A DNA stretch of 64,000 bases from positions 124,001 to 188,000 of the forward strand of contig NZ_JANCPR020000004.1 of the NCBI RefSeq assembly GCF_028657195.3, in the 5' to 3' direction. Of this stretch, positions 50,239 through 59,234 are shown piece after piece; position 1 is the stretch's first letter, and the number at the start of each line of letters is the position of its first letter. Made by a program: the position numbers and the translations under genes. This DNA comes from Streptomyces iconiensis. GTDB taxonomy: Bacteria > Actinomycetota > Actinomycetes > Streptomycetales > Streptomycetaceae. A model generated the notes under the pieces. That model did not search any database and was not told the DNA's origin. It saw nothing but the letters and a program-made list of their open reading frames with translations.

Positions 50239-51390
50239 GTGAGCACCACCGAACCCGCCTCTCCCGCCACTGCACTCCCGACCGCTGACGTGGACCGCAG
50301 TGATCCCGCCTACCGGAGCTGGCTGAAGGAGGCGGTGCGCAAGGTCAGGGCCGAGAGCGGTCGCAGCGCCGACACGCATCTGCTCGCCTTCCCCCTCCCC
50401 GAGGAGTGGGGCGTCGATCTCTATCTCAAGGACGAGTCGACCCACTCGACCGGCAGCCTCAAGCACCGGCTGGCGCGCTCGCTCTTCCTGTACGCGCTGT
50501 GCAACGGCTGGATAAGGCCCGGCAGGCCCGTCATCGAGGCGTCCAGCGGATCGACGGCCGTCAGCGAGGCGTACTTCGCCCAGCTGATCGGTGTGCCCTT
50601 CATCGCGGTGATGCCCCGCACGACGAGCCCCGAGAAGACCCGGCTGATCGAGTTCCACGGCGGGCGGTGCCACTTCGTGGACGAGCCGGGCACGGTGTAC
50701 GAGGTCTCGGCGGCGCTCGCTGAGGAGAGCGGCGGCCACTTCATGGACCAGTTCACCTACGCGGAACGGGCCACGGACTGGCGCGGCAACAACAACATCG
50801 CCGAGTCCGTCTATCAGCAGCTGCGCGGGGAGCGCCATCCCGAGCCGTCCTGGATCGTCGCCACAGCGGGCACGGGCGGCACCTCGGCGACGTTCGCGCG
50901 CTACATCCACTACATGCAGTTCGACACCCGCGTGTGCGTGCCCGACCCGGAGAACTCCTGCTTCTTCGACGGCTGGACCAGCGGGGACCCGCACGCCACC
51001 AGCGAGACGGCCTCCCGTATCGAGGGCATCGGCAGGCCCCGGATGGAGCCGAGCTTCGTGACCGGCGCGATCGACCGGATGATGAAGGTCCCGGACGCCG
51101 CCAGCGTCGCCGCCGTGCGCGCGCTGGAAGGGGCCATCGGCAAGAAGGCAGGCGGCTCCACCGGCACAGGACTGTGGAGCGCCTTCAAGATCGTCGCCGA
51201 GATGCTGGCACACGGCGAGACCGGCAGCGTCGTCACCCTGCTGTGCGACCCGGGCGACCGCTACCTCGACAAGTACTACGCGGACAGCTGGCTCGCCGAA
51301 CAGGGCCTGGACATCACGCCGTACGCGCGCACCATCGAGCGGTTCCTCGCGACGGGGGAGTGGCCCGGCCCGGTGGGGGAGCGGCCCTAG
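50239..51390 (+). CDS. PLP-dependent cysteine synthase family protein
   Basis: A 383-residue fold-type II PLP enzyme. The PLP lysine is in [17 protein letters not shown] (about residue 72), followed by the phosphate/substrate loop [15 protein letters not shown] (about 97-111) and [15 protein letters not shown] (about 212-226). Sequence departs from true O-acetylserine sulfhydrylase (SGNTG is SSGSTA), matching a separate actinobacterial branch of uncertain reaction. GTG at 50239 is chosen since TATGAT (50226-50231) is seven bases upstream, suggesting a leaderless mRNA; ATG at 50227 overlaps that -10. Confidence 0.85.
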   Translation: MSTTEPASPATALPTADVDRSDPAYRSWLKEAVRKVRAESGRSADTHLLAFPLPEEWGVDLYLKDESTHSTGSLKHRLARSLFLYALCNGWIRPGRPVIEASSGSTAVSEAYFAQLIGVPFIAVMPRTTSPEKTRLIEFHGGRCHFVDEPGTVYEVSAALAEESGGHFMDQFTYAERATDWRGNNNIAESVYQQLRGERHPEPSWIVATAGTGGTSATFARYIHYMQFDTRVCVPDPENSCFFDGWTSGDPHATSETASRIEGIGRPRMEPSFVTGAIDRMMKVPDAASVAAVRALEGAIGKKAGGSTGTGLWSAFKIVAEMLAHGETGSVVTLLCDPGDRYLDKYYADSWLAEQGLDITPYARTIERFLATGEWPGPVGERP

Positions 51391-51478
51391 GGTCCTGGAA
51401 CCGGGAGGACGGAACTCCACCCTCTGTTCCACCCGTGGGTCCAGGCGCCGTGCCCCGGATCGCAGCAGCCTTGGGCGC

Positions 51479-52000
51479 ATGACAACGACAGAGTGGATCA
51501 CCGACATCGCCCTGGTTCTCGTCGTCTTCCGGCAGCTGCGGGAAGGGCGAATCGACCTCAAGACCTTTCTGATCCCGTTGGGGATCGTGGGGTACGTGGC
51601 TTACTCGTACCTGGACGGCATCCCCACAGCGGGGAACGACCTGGTGCTGATCGCGGCGCTGGTGGGCGTGGGAGCCGTGCTCGGTGTCGCCGGGGGGATC
51701 TACACCCGGATCCGGGCAGTCGGCGAGCACCTCCTGATCAAGGCCGGTGCGGTGTCGGCCATCCTGTGGGTGCTGGGCGTGGGGGCGCGGATGGCGTTCC
51801 AGCTGTGGACCGAGCACGGCGGCGCCGACGACGTGGCCCGGTTCAGCGTGACGCACCACATCACCAGCAGCCAGGCATGGGTGGCGGCGTTCGTGCTGAT
51901 GGCGCTCACCGAAGTGGTCACGAGGCTGGCCACGATCTTCGTACGGAGCCGGACCCGGACGGTGAGCCGCCCCGTCCCCGCCGTCGACCGTGCGGCCTGA
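51479..52000 (+). CDS. DUF1453/CcdC-like membrane protein
   Basis: A 173-residue protein with four hydrophobic segments (about 5-18, 30-48, 58-80, 88-108) plus one near 132-150, of the CcdC/DUF1453 type (FRQLREGRIDLKTFLIPLG). It is just upstream of, and same-strand as, a two-component system and may be part of its operon, perhaps acting as membrane sensor partner. Function unknown. ATG at 51479 with weak ribosome site. Confidence 0.75.
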   Translation: MTTTEWITDIALVLVVFRQLREGRIDLKTFLIPLGIVGYVAYSYLDGIPTAGNDLVLIAALVGVGAVLGVAGGIYTRIRAVGEHLLIKAGAVSAILWVLGVGARMAFQLWTEHGGADDVARFSVTHHITSSQAWVAAFVLMALTEVVTRLATIFVRSRTRTVSRPVPAVDRAA

Positions 52001-52020
52001 CCATGGGGTATGTTCTGCCG

Positions 52021-53214
52021 GTGCCCGCTGCAGAAAGCTCTCCGCGCTCCGCGCGTGCCGGGACGAAGGGCGCCGGTCCGCGGCCCGTTCCCGGGCAGGA
52101 CCCGCGCGTGCAGTGGGTACTGACCCTCGCGGTCATCGCCGTCGGCGTCCTGACGATCCGGCCACTGGACGTCAGCGGCCGTGGGCTGGCCGTCGCCCTC
52201 CTCCTTGTGATCAACTCCGCGGCGCTGCTGGCCCGGGGCCTGCCCGTGCACAAGGTTCCCCAGCCTCTCGCCATCGCCTGGCTGGCACTCGGCGTGCTCG
52301 CCGCGGCGGCCCTCATCGGCGTCAGCCGCAGCGGGACGGGCTACCTGTTCGCCTTCTACCTCGCCGGTCACACCGGATACCGCCTCGGCACCCGGCCGGC
52401 GCTCGTCATCGCGGGGCTGTGCAGTCTGCTCTGCGGCGGCGTGCTGTTCTTCCACCTCGGGCCTGGTCACCACATGCTGCCCGCGGTGGTCGGCTTCGTC
52501 GCCGGCGCCCCGGTCCTGATCGGGATCGTCAACCGGAGTCAGGACAGGGCCGTACGGTCGGCGCTCGCGGCGGCCGAGTCGGCCGAGCGCGCCGCCCGGG
52601 CCGAGGCCCGCAGCGCCGTGCTGGCCGAGCGCGGCCGGATAGCGCGGGACGTGCACGACGTACTGGCGCACTCGCTGGCCGGGATCAACATGCAGCTGGA
52701 GCTTGCCGACGCGCTGCTCGACACCGGTGACCTGGAAAAGGTCAGGGAGGTCAACGACAAGGCGCACGGCCTGGTCAAGGAGAGCCTGAAACAGGCGCAG
52801 TGGACCGTGCACGAGCTGCGCGAGGACGCGCTGCCGCTGCGGGAGAGCCTGAGCGCGATGCTCGAATCGTCGGGCCACCGCGACGCGCTCACCGTCACCG
52901 GAACCGTCCGTGACGTGCCGGTCCATGTGACCCGGAATCTGTTGCGGATCGCCCAGGAGGCGCTGACCAACGCGGCTCGGTACGCTCCCGGGGGCGAGGT
53001 GCGCGTGGAACTGGAGTTCGCTGCCGCGTCGACCACACTGCGGGTCAGCAACGGCCCCGCCGCCCGTACGGCGAAGGCGGGTGCGGGCAGCGGGATGGGG
53101 CTGATCGGAATGCGCGAACGCGTCGCCCTGCTGGACGGAACCGTCACGGCGGGACCGGTCACCGAGGGACAGGACCAGGGCGGCTGGCGGGTGGAGGCGG
53201 TGATCCCGGGATGA
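52021..53214 (+). CDS. NarL-type sensor histidine kinase
   Basis: A 397-residue HisKA_3 kinase. Membrane segments span residues 30-165 (about five); the H-box is RIARDVHDVLAHSLAGINMQ (phospho-His near 209), and the ATPase domain contains LLRIAQEALTNAARYAPGG and GSGMGLIGMRERVALLDG. GTG at 52021 is chosen since TATGTT (52009-52014) is six bases upstream (leaderless); ATG at 52003 is an alternative. It overlaps the response-regulator gene by four bases. Confidence 0.9.
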   Translation: MPAAESSPRSARAGTKGAGPRPVPGQDPRVQWVLTLAVIAVGVLTIRPLDVSGRGLAVALLLVINSAALLARGLPVHKVPQPLAIAWLALGVLAAAALIGVSRSGTGYLFAFYLAGHTGYRLGTRPALVIAGLCSLLCGGVLFFHLGPGHHMLPAVVGFVAGAPVLIGIVNRSQDRAVRSALAAAESAERAARAEARSAVLAERGRIARDVHDVLAHSLAGINMQLELADALLDTGDLEKVREVNDKAHGLVKESLKQAQWTVHELREDALPLRESLSAMLESSGHRDALTVTGTVRDVPVHVTRNLLRIAQEALTNAARYAPGGEVRVELEFAAASTTLRVSNGPAARTAKAGAGSGMGLIGMRERVALLDGTVTAGPVTEGQDQGGWRVEAVIPG

Positions 53215-53876
53215 GCGAGCAGACCGGAGAGGCCCAGAGGTTGAGGGTGGTCGTCGCCGACGATCAGGCCGCGGTCCGTGAGCCGCTCGCCATGGTGCTC
53301 GGGCTGTCAGAGGACATCGACGTCGTCGCCACCGCCGCCGACGGAAGCGAGGTGCTGGCGGCCACCTCGGCCGGGCCGGTCGACGTGGTGCTGATGGACC
53401 TGAGAATGCCCGTGCTGGACGGGATCGAGGCAACCCGCCGGCTGGGCGAGGAACACCCGGAGGTTGCGGTGGTCGTACTGACCACCTTCGCCGACGAGGA
53501 CTCGATCCTGCGCGCGCTGAGCGCGGGCGCGCACGGCTATCTGACGAAGAACGCGGGGCGCCGGGACATCGTCCGGGCGATCAGGGCCGCTGCCGCCGGG
53601 CAGTCCGTGCTCGACCGCGAGGTCCAGGACCGGCTGCTCGCCACCGTCAGGACCCGGGCGCCGGTGCCGGGACAGTCCCTGCCCGGGGATCTCACACCCC
53701 GCGAACGCGAGGTGCTCACGCTGATCGGCCAGGGCCTGCCCAACCGGGGCATCGCCGAGAAGCTCTTCATCAGCGAGGCCACGGTCAAGACCCACATCAA
53801 CAACCTGTTCGCCAAGGCGGACATCCGCGACCGTGCCGACGCCGTCCGCCGCGCCATCGAGGCCGGCCTGGCCTGA
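53211..53876 (+). CDS. LuxR/NarL-family response regulator
   Basis: A 221-residue response regulator, with ADDQ (about 16), phospho-Asp in VVLMDLRMP (about 63), VLTTF and YLTKNAG (Lys), and a C-terminal LuxR domain LTPREREVLTLIGQGLPNRGIAEKLF and ATVKTHINNLFAKADIRDRADAV. ATGA overlap with the kinase upstream. A strong terminator follows. Target genes unknown; the adjacent DUF1453 gene is a candidate. Confidence 0.95.
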   Translation: MSEQTGEAQRLRVVVADDQAAVREPLAMVLGLSEDIDVVATAADGSEVLAATSAGPVDVVLMDLRMPVLDGIEATRRLGEEHPEVAVVVLTTFADEDSILRALSAGAHGYLTKNAGRRDIVRAIRAAAAGQSVLDREVQDRLLATVRTRAPVPGQSLPGDLTPREREVLTLIGQGLPNRGIAEKLFISEATVKTHINNLFAKADIRDRADAVRRAIEAGLA

Positions 53877-53880
53877 ATTC

Positions 53881-53919
53881 CGGTACGGGCCGGCCGCGAC
53901 GGCGGCCGGGCCCGTACCG
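53881..53919. terminator. Strong bidirectional terminator
   Basis: A 17-base arm at 53881-53897 pairs with 53902-53919 around a GACG loop with a single bulged C. It separates the response-regulator gene from the convergent methyltransferase gene. Confidence 0.88.
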
Positions 53920-53928
53920 GGCGGCCTG

Positions 53929-54777
53929 CTACCCGGACAGGCCCGGGACCAGCCGGCCCATGCCGCCGTACCAGGAGACCTCAGCGTGCGAGGGGCGCTC
54001 GGACTCGGGGACCGTCGGGCGCCAGTCGGAGACGACCTGGATGCCCGGCTCGATGAGTTCGAAGCCGGCGAACAGTTCGGCGAAGGCGGCACGGTCGCGC
54101 AGGGTGAGCGGTACGCCCTGGGCGCGGTAGGCGGCCTGGACACCGAGTGCGGTCTCGGGGGAGATCTCAGCCGTCGCGTGCGAGAGCACGATCACGCTGC
54201 CGGGAACGAGGATGTCGCGCAACTGCGCGACGAGCCCGCCCGGGTCCTCCTCGTCCGCTATGAAGTGCAGGATGGCGACCGCGAGTACGGCCACCGGCTT
54301 CTCGAAGTCGATCAGCGCCTTCGTCTCGGGGTGCTCGACGATCGCGCGGGGGTCCCGGATGTCGGTCTCGATGACGGTCGTACGCGCGTCCGTGGACAGC
54401 AGCGCCCGGCCGTGTGCCAGGACGATGGGATCGTTGTCGACGTAGACGACGCGCGATTCGGGGTCATGGCGCTGGGCGACCTGGTGGACGTTGTGCGCTG
54501 TCGGCAGGCCCGAACCGATGTCGAGGAACTGGCGGATGCCCGTCTCCTCGACGATGTGGCGCACGGCGCGGCCCAGGAAGGCGCGGTTCTCGCGGGCCGC
54601 GGTGCGCAGCGTCGGGAACGCCGTCATCGCCGCCTCGGCGGCCTCCTGGTCGGCGGGGTAGTTGTCCTTGCCCCCGAGGAGATAGTCGTACATGCGCGCC
54701 GAGTGCGCCTCGTCGGTCCGCAGTCCGGCACCGCTGGACTCGTAGAGCCCGGCGGCCTCCCCGCTGTTGTGCGCCAT
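53929..54777 (-). CDS. DUF574-family SAM-dependent methyltransferase
   Basis: A 282-residue protein of the actinobacterial DUF574 (Methyltransf_19) family, present in many copies in Streptomyces. Signature parts: SARMYDYLLGGKDNYPADQ (about 27-45), the SAM loop IRQFLDIGSGLPTAHNVHQ (about 80-98) and VVYVDNDPIVLAHGRALL. Substrates are unknown. ATG at 54777 follows GGAGGAAG; the upstream in-frame extension is ignored. Confidence 0.9.
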   Translation of the reverse strand: MAHNSGEAAGLYESSGAGLRTDEAHSARMYDYLLGGKDNYPADQEAAEAAMTAFPTLRTAARENRAFLGRAVRHIVEETGIRQFLDIGSGLPTAHNVHQVAQRHDPESRVVYVDNDPIVLAHGRALLSTDARTTVIETDIRDPRAIVEHPETKALIDFEKPVAVLAVAILHFIADEEDPGGLVAQLRDILVPGSVIVLSHATAEISPETALGVQAAYRAQGVPLTLRDRAAFAELFAGFELIEPGIQVVSDWRPTVPESERPSHAEVSWYGGMGRLVPGLSG

Positions 54778-54978
54778 ACTTCCTCCGCTTGTGACCGCAA
54801 CTCCGCTATGTGACACGGCAGATGACCCGCCCCGCACGGGACGAAGCCTAACCGGACATGCGTGTGAGCGAACGGCCGAGGAGCGGGCGAGGACAGGAGA
54901 TCCACCCAACCGTGACCTGCGCGCCGGCTGAGGCCGTAGCCATCCGCGCGGCGCATGCCGTATCCCGTCGGAGAGGCC

Positions 54979-55473
54979 CTAACGGCCGCTCTCCTGGACC
55001 CGTGCGGCGAGCCGCTTCTCCAGGCCGCGCATGGCGCCGCTGAACGAGCCGCCCATCCCGGCCCTGCCCAGCCGCATCAGCACGCGCAGCGCCACGGGGC
55101 CGTCCACCGCCATCGTCCAGCGCACCCGCGTGCCGCCCGAAGGCGAGACGGCCAGCGTCCAGTCCTCCAACAGGGCCCGTACGCCGGGCACGTTGGTCTC
55201 GTCGACCCGGTACGCGTACCGCTCCGACGGCTGCGCCGCCATGATCGTCTCCTCGAAGAACCGGCCGCCCTTCAGCGCGACCCGCCGCCCCTCGCCCTCC
55301 CGCGTGGACGTCACGGCGGTCACGGCCTCGAACCACGTGGGCCAGGTCTCCAACTCCTCCGCCAGCGCGGTGTACACCGTCTCGCGGCGCACACCGAGGT
55401 CGGCGGTGAAGGACAGCCGGAGCGGAGCGGTATCGGCGAACTCCAGCTCGACCGGCCGCAGTTGACGTGCCAT
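54979..55473 (-). CDS. SRPBCC-family protein
   Basis: A 164-residue SRPBCC/polyketide-cyclase-fold protein (coenzyme Q-binding/START-like): LRLSFTADLGVRRETVYTALAEELETWPTWFEAV in pieces from residue 18, then GGRFFEETIMAAQPSERYAYRV and TRVRWTMAVDG. It probably binds a hydrophobic ligand; no catalytic residues known. It stands alone between the methyltransferase and DeoR genes, on the same strand, with no visible promoter. Confidence 0.8.
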   Translation of the reverse strand: MARQLRPVELEFADTAPLRLSFTADLGVRRETVYTALAEELETWPTWFEAVTAVTSTREGEGRRVALKGGRFFEETIMAAQPSERYAYRVDETNVPGVRALLEDWTLAVSPSGGTRVRWTMAVDGPVALRVLMRLGRAGMGGSFSGAMRGLEKRLAARVQESGR

Positions 55474-55592
55474 GGGACGACCCTCCAGAACAGACGTACG
55501 GGCGTACGGGCGGGCACACCCTAGCTCCGTGTCCTCCGGATGTCCGTAGCGGAGTCCCGCTCACCGGGCGGTGGGCTCCGACCTCGTCCGGC

Positions 55593-56438
55593 TCAGATCT
55601 CGTCCGGTTCCGGTTCCGGCTCGCCCGCGACCACCAGCTCGGGAAGCAGTTCCCCGATCTCCTCCCGCGCCCCCGCGGGCAGCCCCCCGTCCGTCACGAG
55701 CGTGTCCACCTGTTCCAGCGAGGCGAACGAACTCAGCCCGACGGTTCCCCACTTGGTGTGGTCGGCGACCACGATCACGCGCCGTGCCGAGCCCACGAAG
55801 CAGCGATTGGTCTCCGCCTCGGCGAGGTTGGGCGTCGAGAGGCCGGCCTCGGCGGATATGCCGTGCACACCCAGGAAGAGCACATCGAAGTGGAGCGAGC
55901 GGATCGCCGCGTCAGCCACCGAGCCGACCAGGGAGTCCGAGGGCGTACGTACCCCGCCCGTCAGCACCACCGTGGCCGCGCCAGGGCGTCCCGCCTGCGG
56001 GCCGCCCGGCGAACGCTGCGCCGAGTGGAAGACGTCCGCCACCCGTACCGAGTTGGTGACCACGGTCAGATTCGGCACATCGAGCAGATGCTGGGCCAGC
56101 GCATAGGTCGTCGTGCCCCCTGACAGGGCGATGGCGCTTCCCGGCTGGGCCATCGCTGCCGCGGCGCGCGCGATGTCGTCCTTCGCGCTCAGCTCCAGCG
56201 CCGACTTGGCCTCGAACCCCGGCTCGTGGGTGCTGGCCTCGGCCACCGGCACCGCGCCCCCGTGCACCTTCTCCAGCGCTCCCTGACGGGCCAGCGCGTC
56301 CAGATCCCGGCGTACGGTCATGTCCGAGACGTTCAGCTTCCGCGTCAGCTCGTTCACACGGGCACCGCCCCGGCGCCGTACCTCCTCCAGGATCAGCGCA
56401 CGCCGCTGCTCGGCGAGGAGGTTCTGGTTGTCGCTCAC
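55593..56438 (-). CDS. DeoR/GlpR-family transcriptional regulator
   Basis: A 281-residue DeoR-type regulator: helix-turn-helix VNELTRKLNVSDMTVRRDLDAL (about 26-47) and a sugar-phosphate-binding domain with ALSGGTTTYALAQHL (about 103-117), VVLTGG, and DVLFLGVHGIS (about 188). Typical effectors are phosphorylated sugars. No sugar genes are adjacent. GTG at 56438 follows GGAGACGG. The Pro/Glu-rich last ten residues are disordered. Confidence 0.92.
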   Translation of the reverse strand: MSDNQNLLAEQRRALILEEVRRRGGARVNELTRKLNVSDMTVRRDLDALARQGALEKVHGGAVPVAEASTHEPGFEAKSALELSAKDDIARAAAAMAQPGSAIALSGGTTTYALAQHLLDVPNLTVVTNSVRVADVFHSAQRSPGGPQAGRPGAATVVLTGGVRTPSDSLVGSVADAAIRSLHFDVLFLGVHGISAEAGLSTPNLAEAETNRCFVGSARRVIVVADHTKWGTVGLSSFASLEQVDTLVTDGGLPAGAREEIGELLPELVVAGEPEPEPDEI

Positions 56439-56660
56439 TGCCCGTCTCCGTTCTCCCCGCATCGTGGGGGGCCGCTGGTGGGGATCGCTGGTGGGGGCGC
56501 CGGCCGGGCCCATCCTCGCACGCGCACAACGGGCGCGCGCATGTCACGATTCGGCAGCACGCACGCCACGTTCACCCCCAGGGGGCTGCACACGGAGGCC
56601 GTCGGCGAGGATGCTGGGAACGATCGCTGACACAGTTCGGGGGACCTCGGGGGAAGCACC

Positions 56661-59234
56661 GTGCCGTCAGACCACTCACACTCGCGCGCCCGTAAGCACG
56701 CCACCACACAGCCCGCACCGGCCACCTCAGCCGCGACCGCCACCTCGGCGGCACCCGCGGCGCCACAGAAGAAGAGCCGCGACGCACCGCACGGTGACGG
56801 CCTCTCGCTGGAACTGCTCGTCCACGGTGTCGGGGGCAGCACCCCGCAGGAGATGCTCGGCGATCCGCGTACCGAGCGCGTCACCGGGGACACCACGGCT
56901 GCCGTACACCGCCGCACCGAGGACAAGGACGCCGAACGCCGTCCTGAGGAGTACGCCGACAAGCCCGTGCCCGAGGCGTACTGCTGGTCCAACCTCACCT
57001 CGGGGAACGGCGCCCGCGCGCTCTGGCTGATCCTGCTGCCCTTCATGGTGGTCAACCTCGCGCACTGGATGCGCCCCGCCTCCCACAACCGCCACACCGC
57101 CGTACGCGTGCACGGTCTGCTCGTACGGCTCGTCGCGCTCAGCCTCACCGTGCTGCTGATCAGCGCCGTCTGCGAGGTCGCGCTCGACCTGATCGCCTGG
57201 CAGTGCGCGGGCGGCTCGGCGTGCGCCGACGGGCGCTCCTGGCTCGCCTTCATGGCGGCGGGACCCGAGGGTACGGGCGGCTGGTGGAGCCAGCCGGGGC
57301 GCAGGCTGGCGCTGGCCGCGCTGCTGCCGGCCGCCGCGACGACGCTCCTGTGGTGGCTCTCGCACCGCACCTGGAGCGCCTACGAGTCGCAGCCGCCGCT
57401 GGAGAAGGCCGTCAACGAGGACGACCCCGCGGCCGACGGGCGCCCGCCGCTGTCCCTGCCGGGCTTCTGGTACGGCAGGCGGCACGTCGCGCGGCTGCGC
57501 GCCGCGCACACGGCCGCCGGGTTCCTCACCGTCGCCGCCGCGCTCGCCGCCACCTCGACCCGCCACGACCGCGGCCCCGGCGGCAGCCCCGTGCTCGACC
57601 TTTTCGGCTGGGGCCTGATGGTCCTGATCGTCGCCTGCGCCGTGTGCGTCGTTCACGTCGTGTGCCGCAGGGCCCGCAAAGAGAGCACGCCCGACCGGCA
57701 CGTGGACACGCTGACCGTGCGGGCGCTGCCGGGCGCCGCGATCGCGCTGACCGTCCTCGCGGCCGTGCACGGCTCCTGGAACCGCCCCGACTGGAAGTCG
57801 GCAGGCTCGCTGCCGGGGGACGAGACATTCGGTGTGCTCGCGGTGCTTCAGGGCACGCTCGTCGTCGCGCTCGGCGTGGTCGGGCTGCTGCTCTACCGCA
57901 CCCGTCCCGTGCCCCGCACCGCGCTGACCGGGCTCGCACCCGCCGCCGTCGCCATGCTGGCCTGCGCGCTCGGCGGGGTGCTCTCGGGCGGGGTCGCGCA
58001 GCGCGTCGGCGACTGGCTCGACGGGCCCGGCACCTCGGGAGTGGGCAAGGAAGCGCAGATCGCGGGCCCGCCCACCGTCCTCACCTGGCAGGCATCGATC
58101 ATCCCGCTGCTGCTGGTGGGCGTGCTGCTCCTGGCGTGCTGGTTCGGCTTCCGCGTCTGGCGTACGAGCAGGAAGCTGACCGACGACGTCCAGGCCGGCT
58201 ACCCCGGGGCGCTGCCGGACGAGGGGCGCACCCGCCGTATCGCGGGGGCCGTCGCGCGTGCCGGGCTCACCGACCAGGCGCCCTGGCTGGTCGCGACCGT
58301 CGCCGCCGTGACGCTCGTGCTGGGCGGCGTCGCCGTGCTCGGCACCACGCTCACGGGAAAGGTGCCCAGCGAGGCGGCTGCCGGGGCGCCCGACATCGTC
58401 GCCGGCTTCGCCGGGACGGTGCAGGCGCTGGGCTCCTGGATGGTCGGCTTCGGCTTCCTGCTCTTCCTCACCTGGGGCCGCCGCGCGTACCGCGACCCCT
58501 CGGCACGGCGCACCATCGGGATCCTGTGGGACGTCGGCACGTTCTGGCCGCGCTCGGCGCACCCCTTCGCACCGCCCTGCTACGCCGAGCGCGCGGTGCC
58601 CGACCTGGCCTGGCGGATGGCCATGTGGACCGACAAGGAACCCGACAGGCGGCTGGTCATCTCCGGCCACTCGCAGGGCAGCGCGCTGGCCGCAGCCGCC
58701 GTGTGGCAGCTCGACCCGCGCACCCGCCGCCAGGTCGCGCTGCTCACCTACGGTTCACCGCTGGAGAGGCTCTACGGGCGCTGGTTCCCCGCCTACTTCG
58801 GGCCCAGCCGGCTCTCCGCGCTCCACGGCGATCTGGAGTGCTGGCGCAACCTGTGGCGGCTCACCGACCCCATCGGCGGGCCCGTACGGCTCTCCTGCGC
58901 GCACGACCCCGAGCACGGCCCCGATGTCGACAGGGGACCGCTGCTGGATCCGCTCGCCTACGGGCGTACGCGCGAACAGCCGCTGCCTGAACCGATCCTG
59001 GCGCACAGCGACTACCAGGCCGACCCCGTCTTCGACAGCGAACGCGACGGCCTGCTGGCCCGGTTGAAGGCCGCACGCGAGGGACTGGCGGGCGTGCCGC
59101 ACCAGCCGCCGCACCAGCACTCGGACGACCCTGACCACTCGGCGCACCCCGACCACCCGGAGCCCGAGCGCGCCGCGCCGGAGAAGCGGGAGGGCGCGCG
59201 CGCTCACCCGGAGCGGGGCAGGTCCTCCGGGTAG
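56661..59234 (+). CDS. Large polytopic membrane protein with lipase-like C-terminal domain
   Basis: An 857-residue protein. Residues 1-40 are disordered; 44-60 ([19 protein letters not shown]) resemble the oxyanion HG strand of alpha/beta hydrolases. About ten membrane segments follow between residues 115 and 615. The C-terminal soluble part contains [19 protein letters not shown] with a nucleophile elbow G-H-S-Q-G (Ser about 671), [17 protein letters not shown], and Asp/His-rich segments. Thus the hydrolase fold seems split by a membrane domain. It may hydrolyse a lipid at the inner face of the membrane. GTG at 56661 follows GGGGGAAG. The tail of 50 residues is His/Pro/Glu-rich. It overlaps the next convergent gene by 31 bases. 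Confidence 0.75.
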   Translation: MPSDHSHSRARKHATTQPAPATSAATATSAAPAAPQKKSRDAPHGDGLSLELLVHGVGGSTPQEMLGDPRTERVTGDTTAAVHRRTEDKDAERRPEEYADKPVPEAYCWSNLTSGNGARALWLILLPFMVVNLAHWMRPASHNRHTAVRVHGLLVRLVALSLTVLLISAVCEVALDLIAWQCAGGSACADGRSWLAFMAAGPEGTGGWWSQPGRRLALAALLPAAATTLLWWLSHRTWSAYESQPPLEKAVNEDDPAADGRPPLSLPGFWYGRRHVARLRAAHTAAGFLTVAAALAATSTRHDRGPGGSPVLDLFGWGLMVLIVACAVCVVHVVCRRARKESTPDRHVDTLTVRALPGAAIALTVLAAVHGSWNRPDWKSAGSLPGDETFGVLAVLQGTLVVALGVVGLLLYRTRPVPRTALTGLAPAAVAMLACALGGVLSGGVAQRVGDWLDGPGTSGVGKEAQIAGPPTVLTWQASIIPLLLVGVLLLACWFGFRVWRTSRKLTDDVQAGYPGALPDEGRTRRIAGAVARAGLTDQAPWLVATVAAVTLVLGGVAVLGTTLTGKVPSEAAAGAPDIVAGFAGTVQALGSWMVGFGFLLFLTWGRRAYRDPSARRTIGILWDVGTFWPRSAHPFAPPCYAERAVPDLAWRMAMWTDKEPDRRLVISGHSQGSALAAAAVWQLDPRTRRQVALLTYGSPLERLYGRWFPAYFGPSRLSALHGDLECWRNLWRLTDPIGGPVRLSCAHDPEHGPDVDRGPLLDPLAYGRTREQPLPEPILAHSDYQADPVFDSERDGLLARLKAAREGLAGVPHQPPHQHSDDPDHSAHPDHPEPERAAPEKREGARAHPERGRSSG

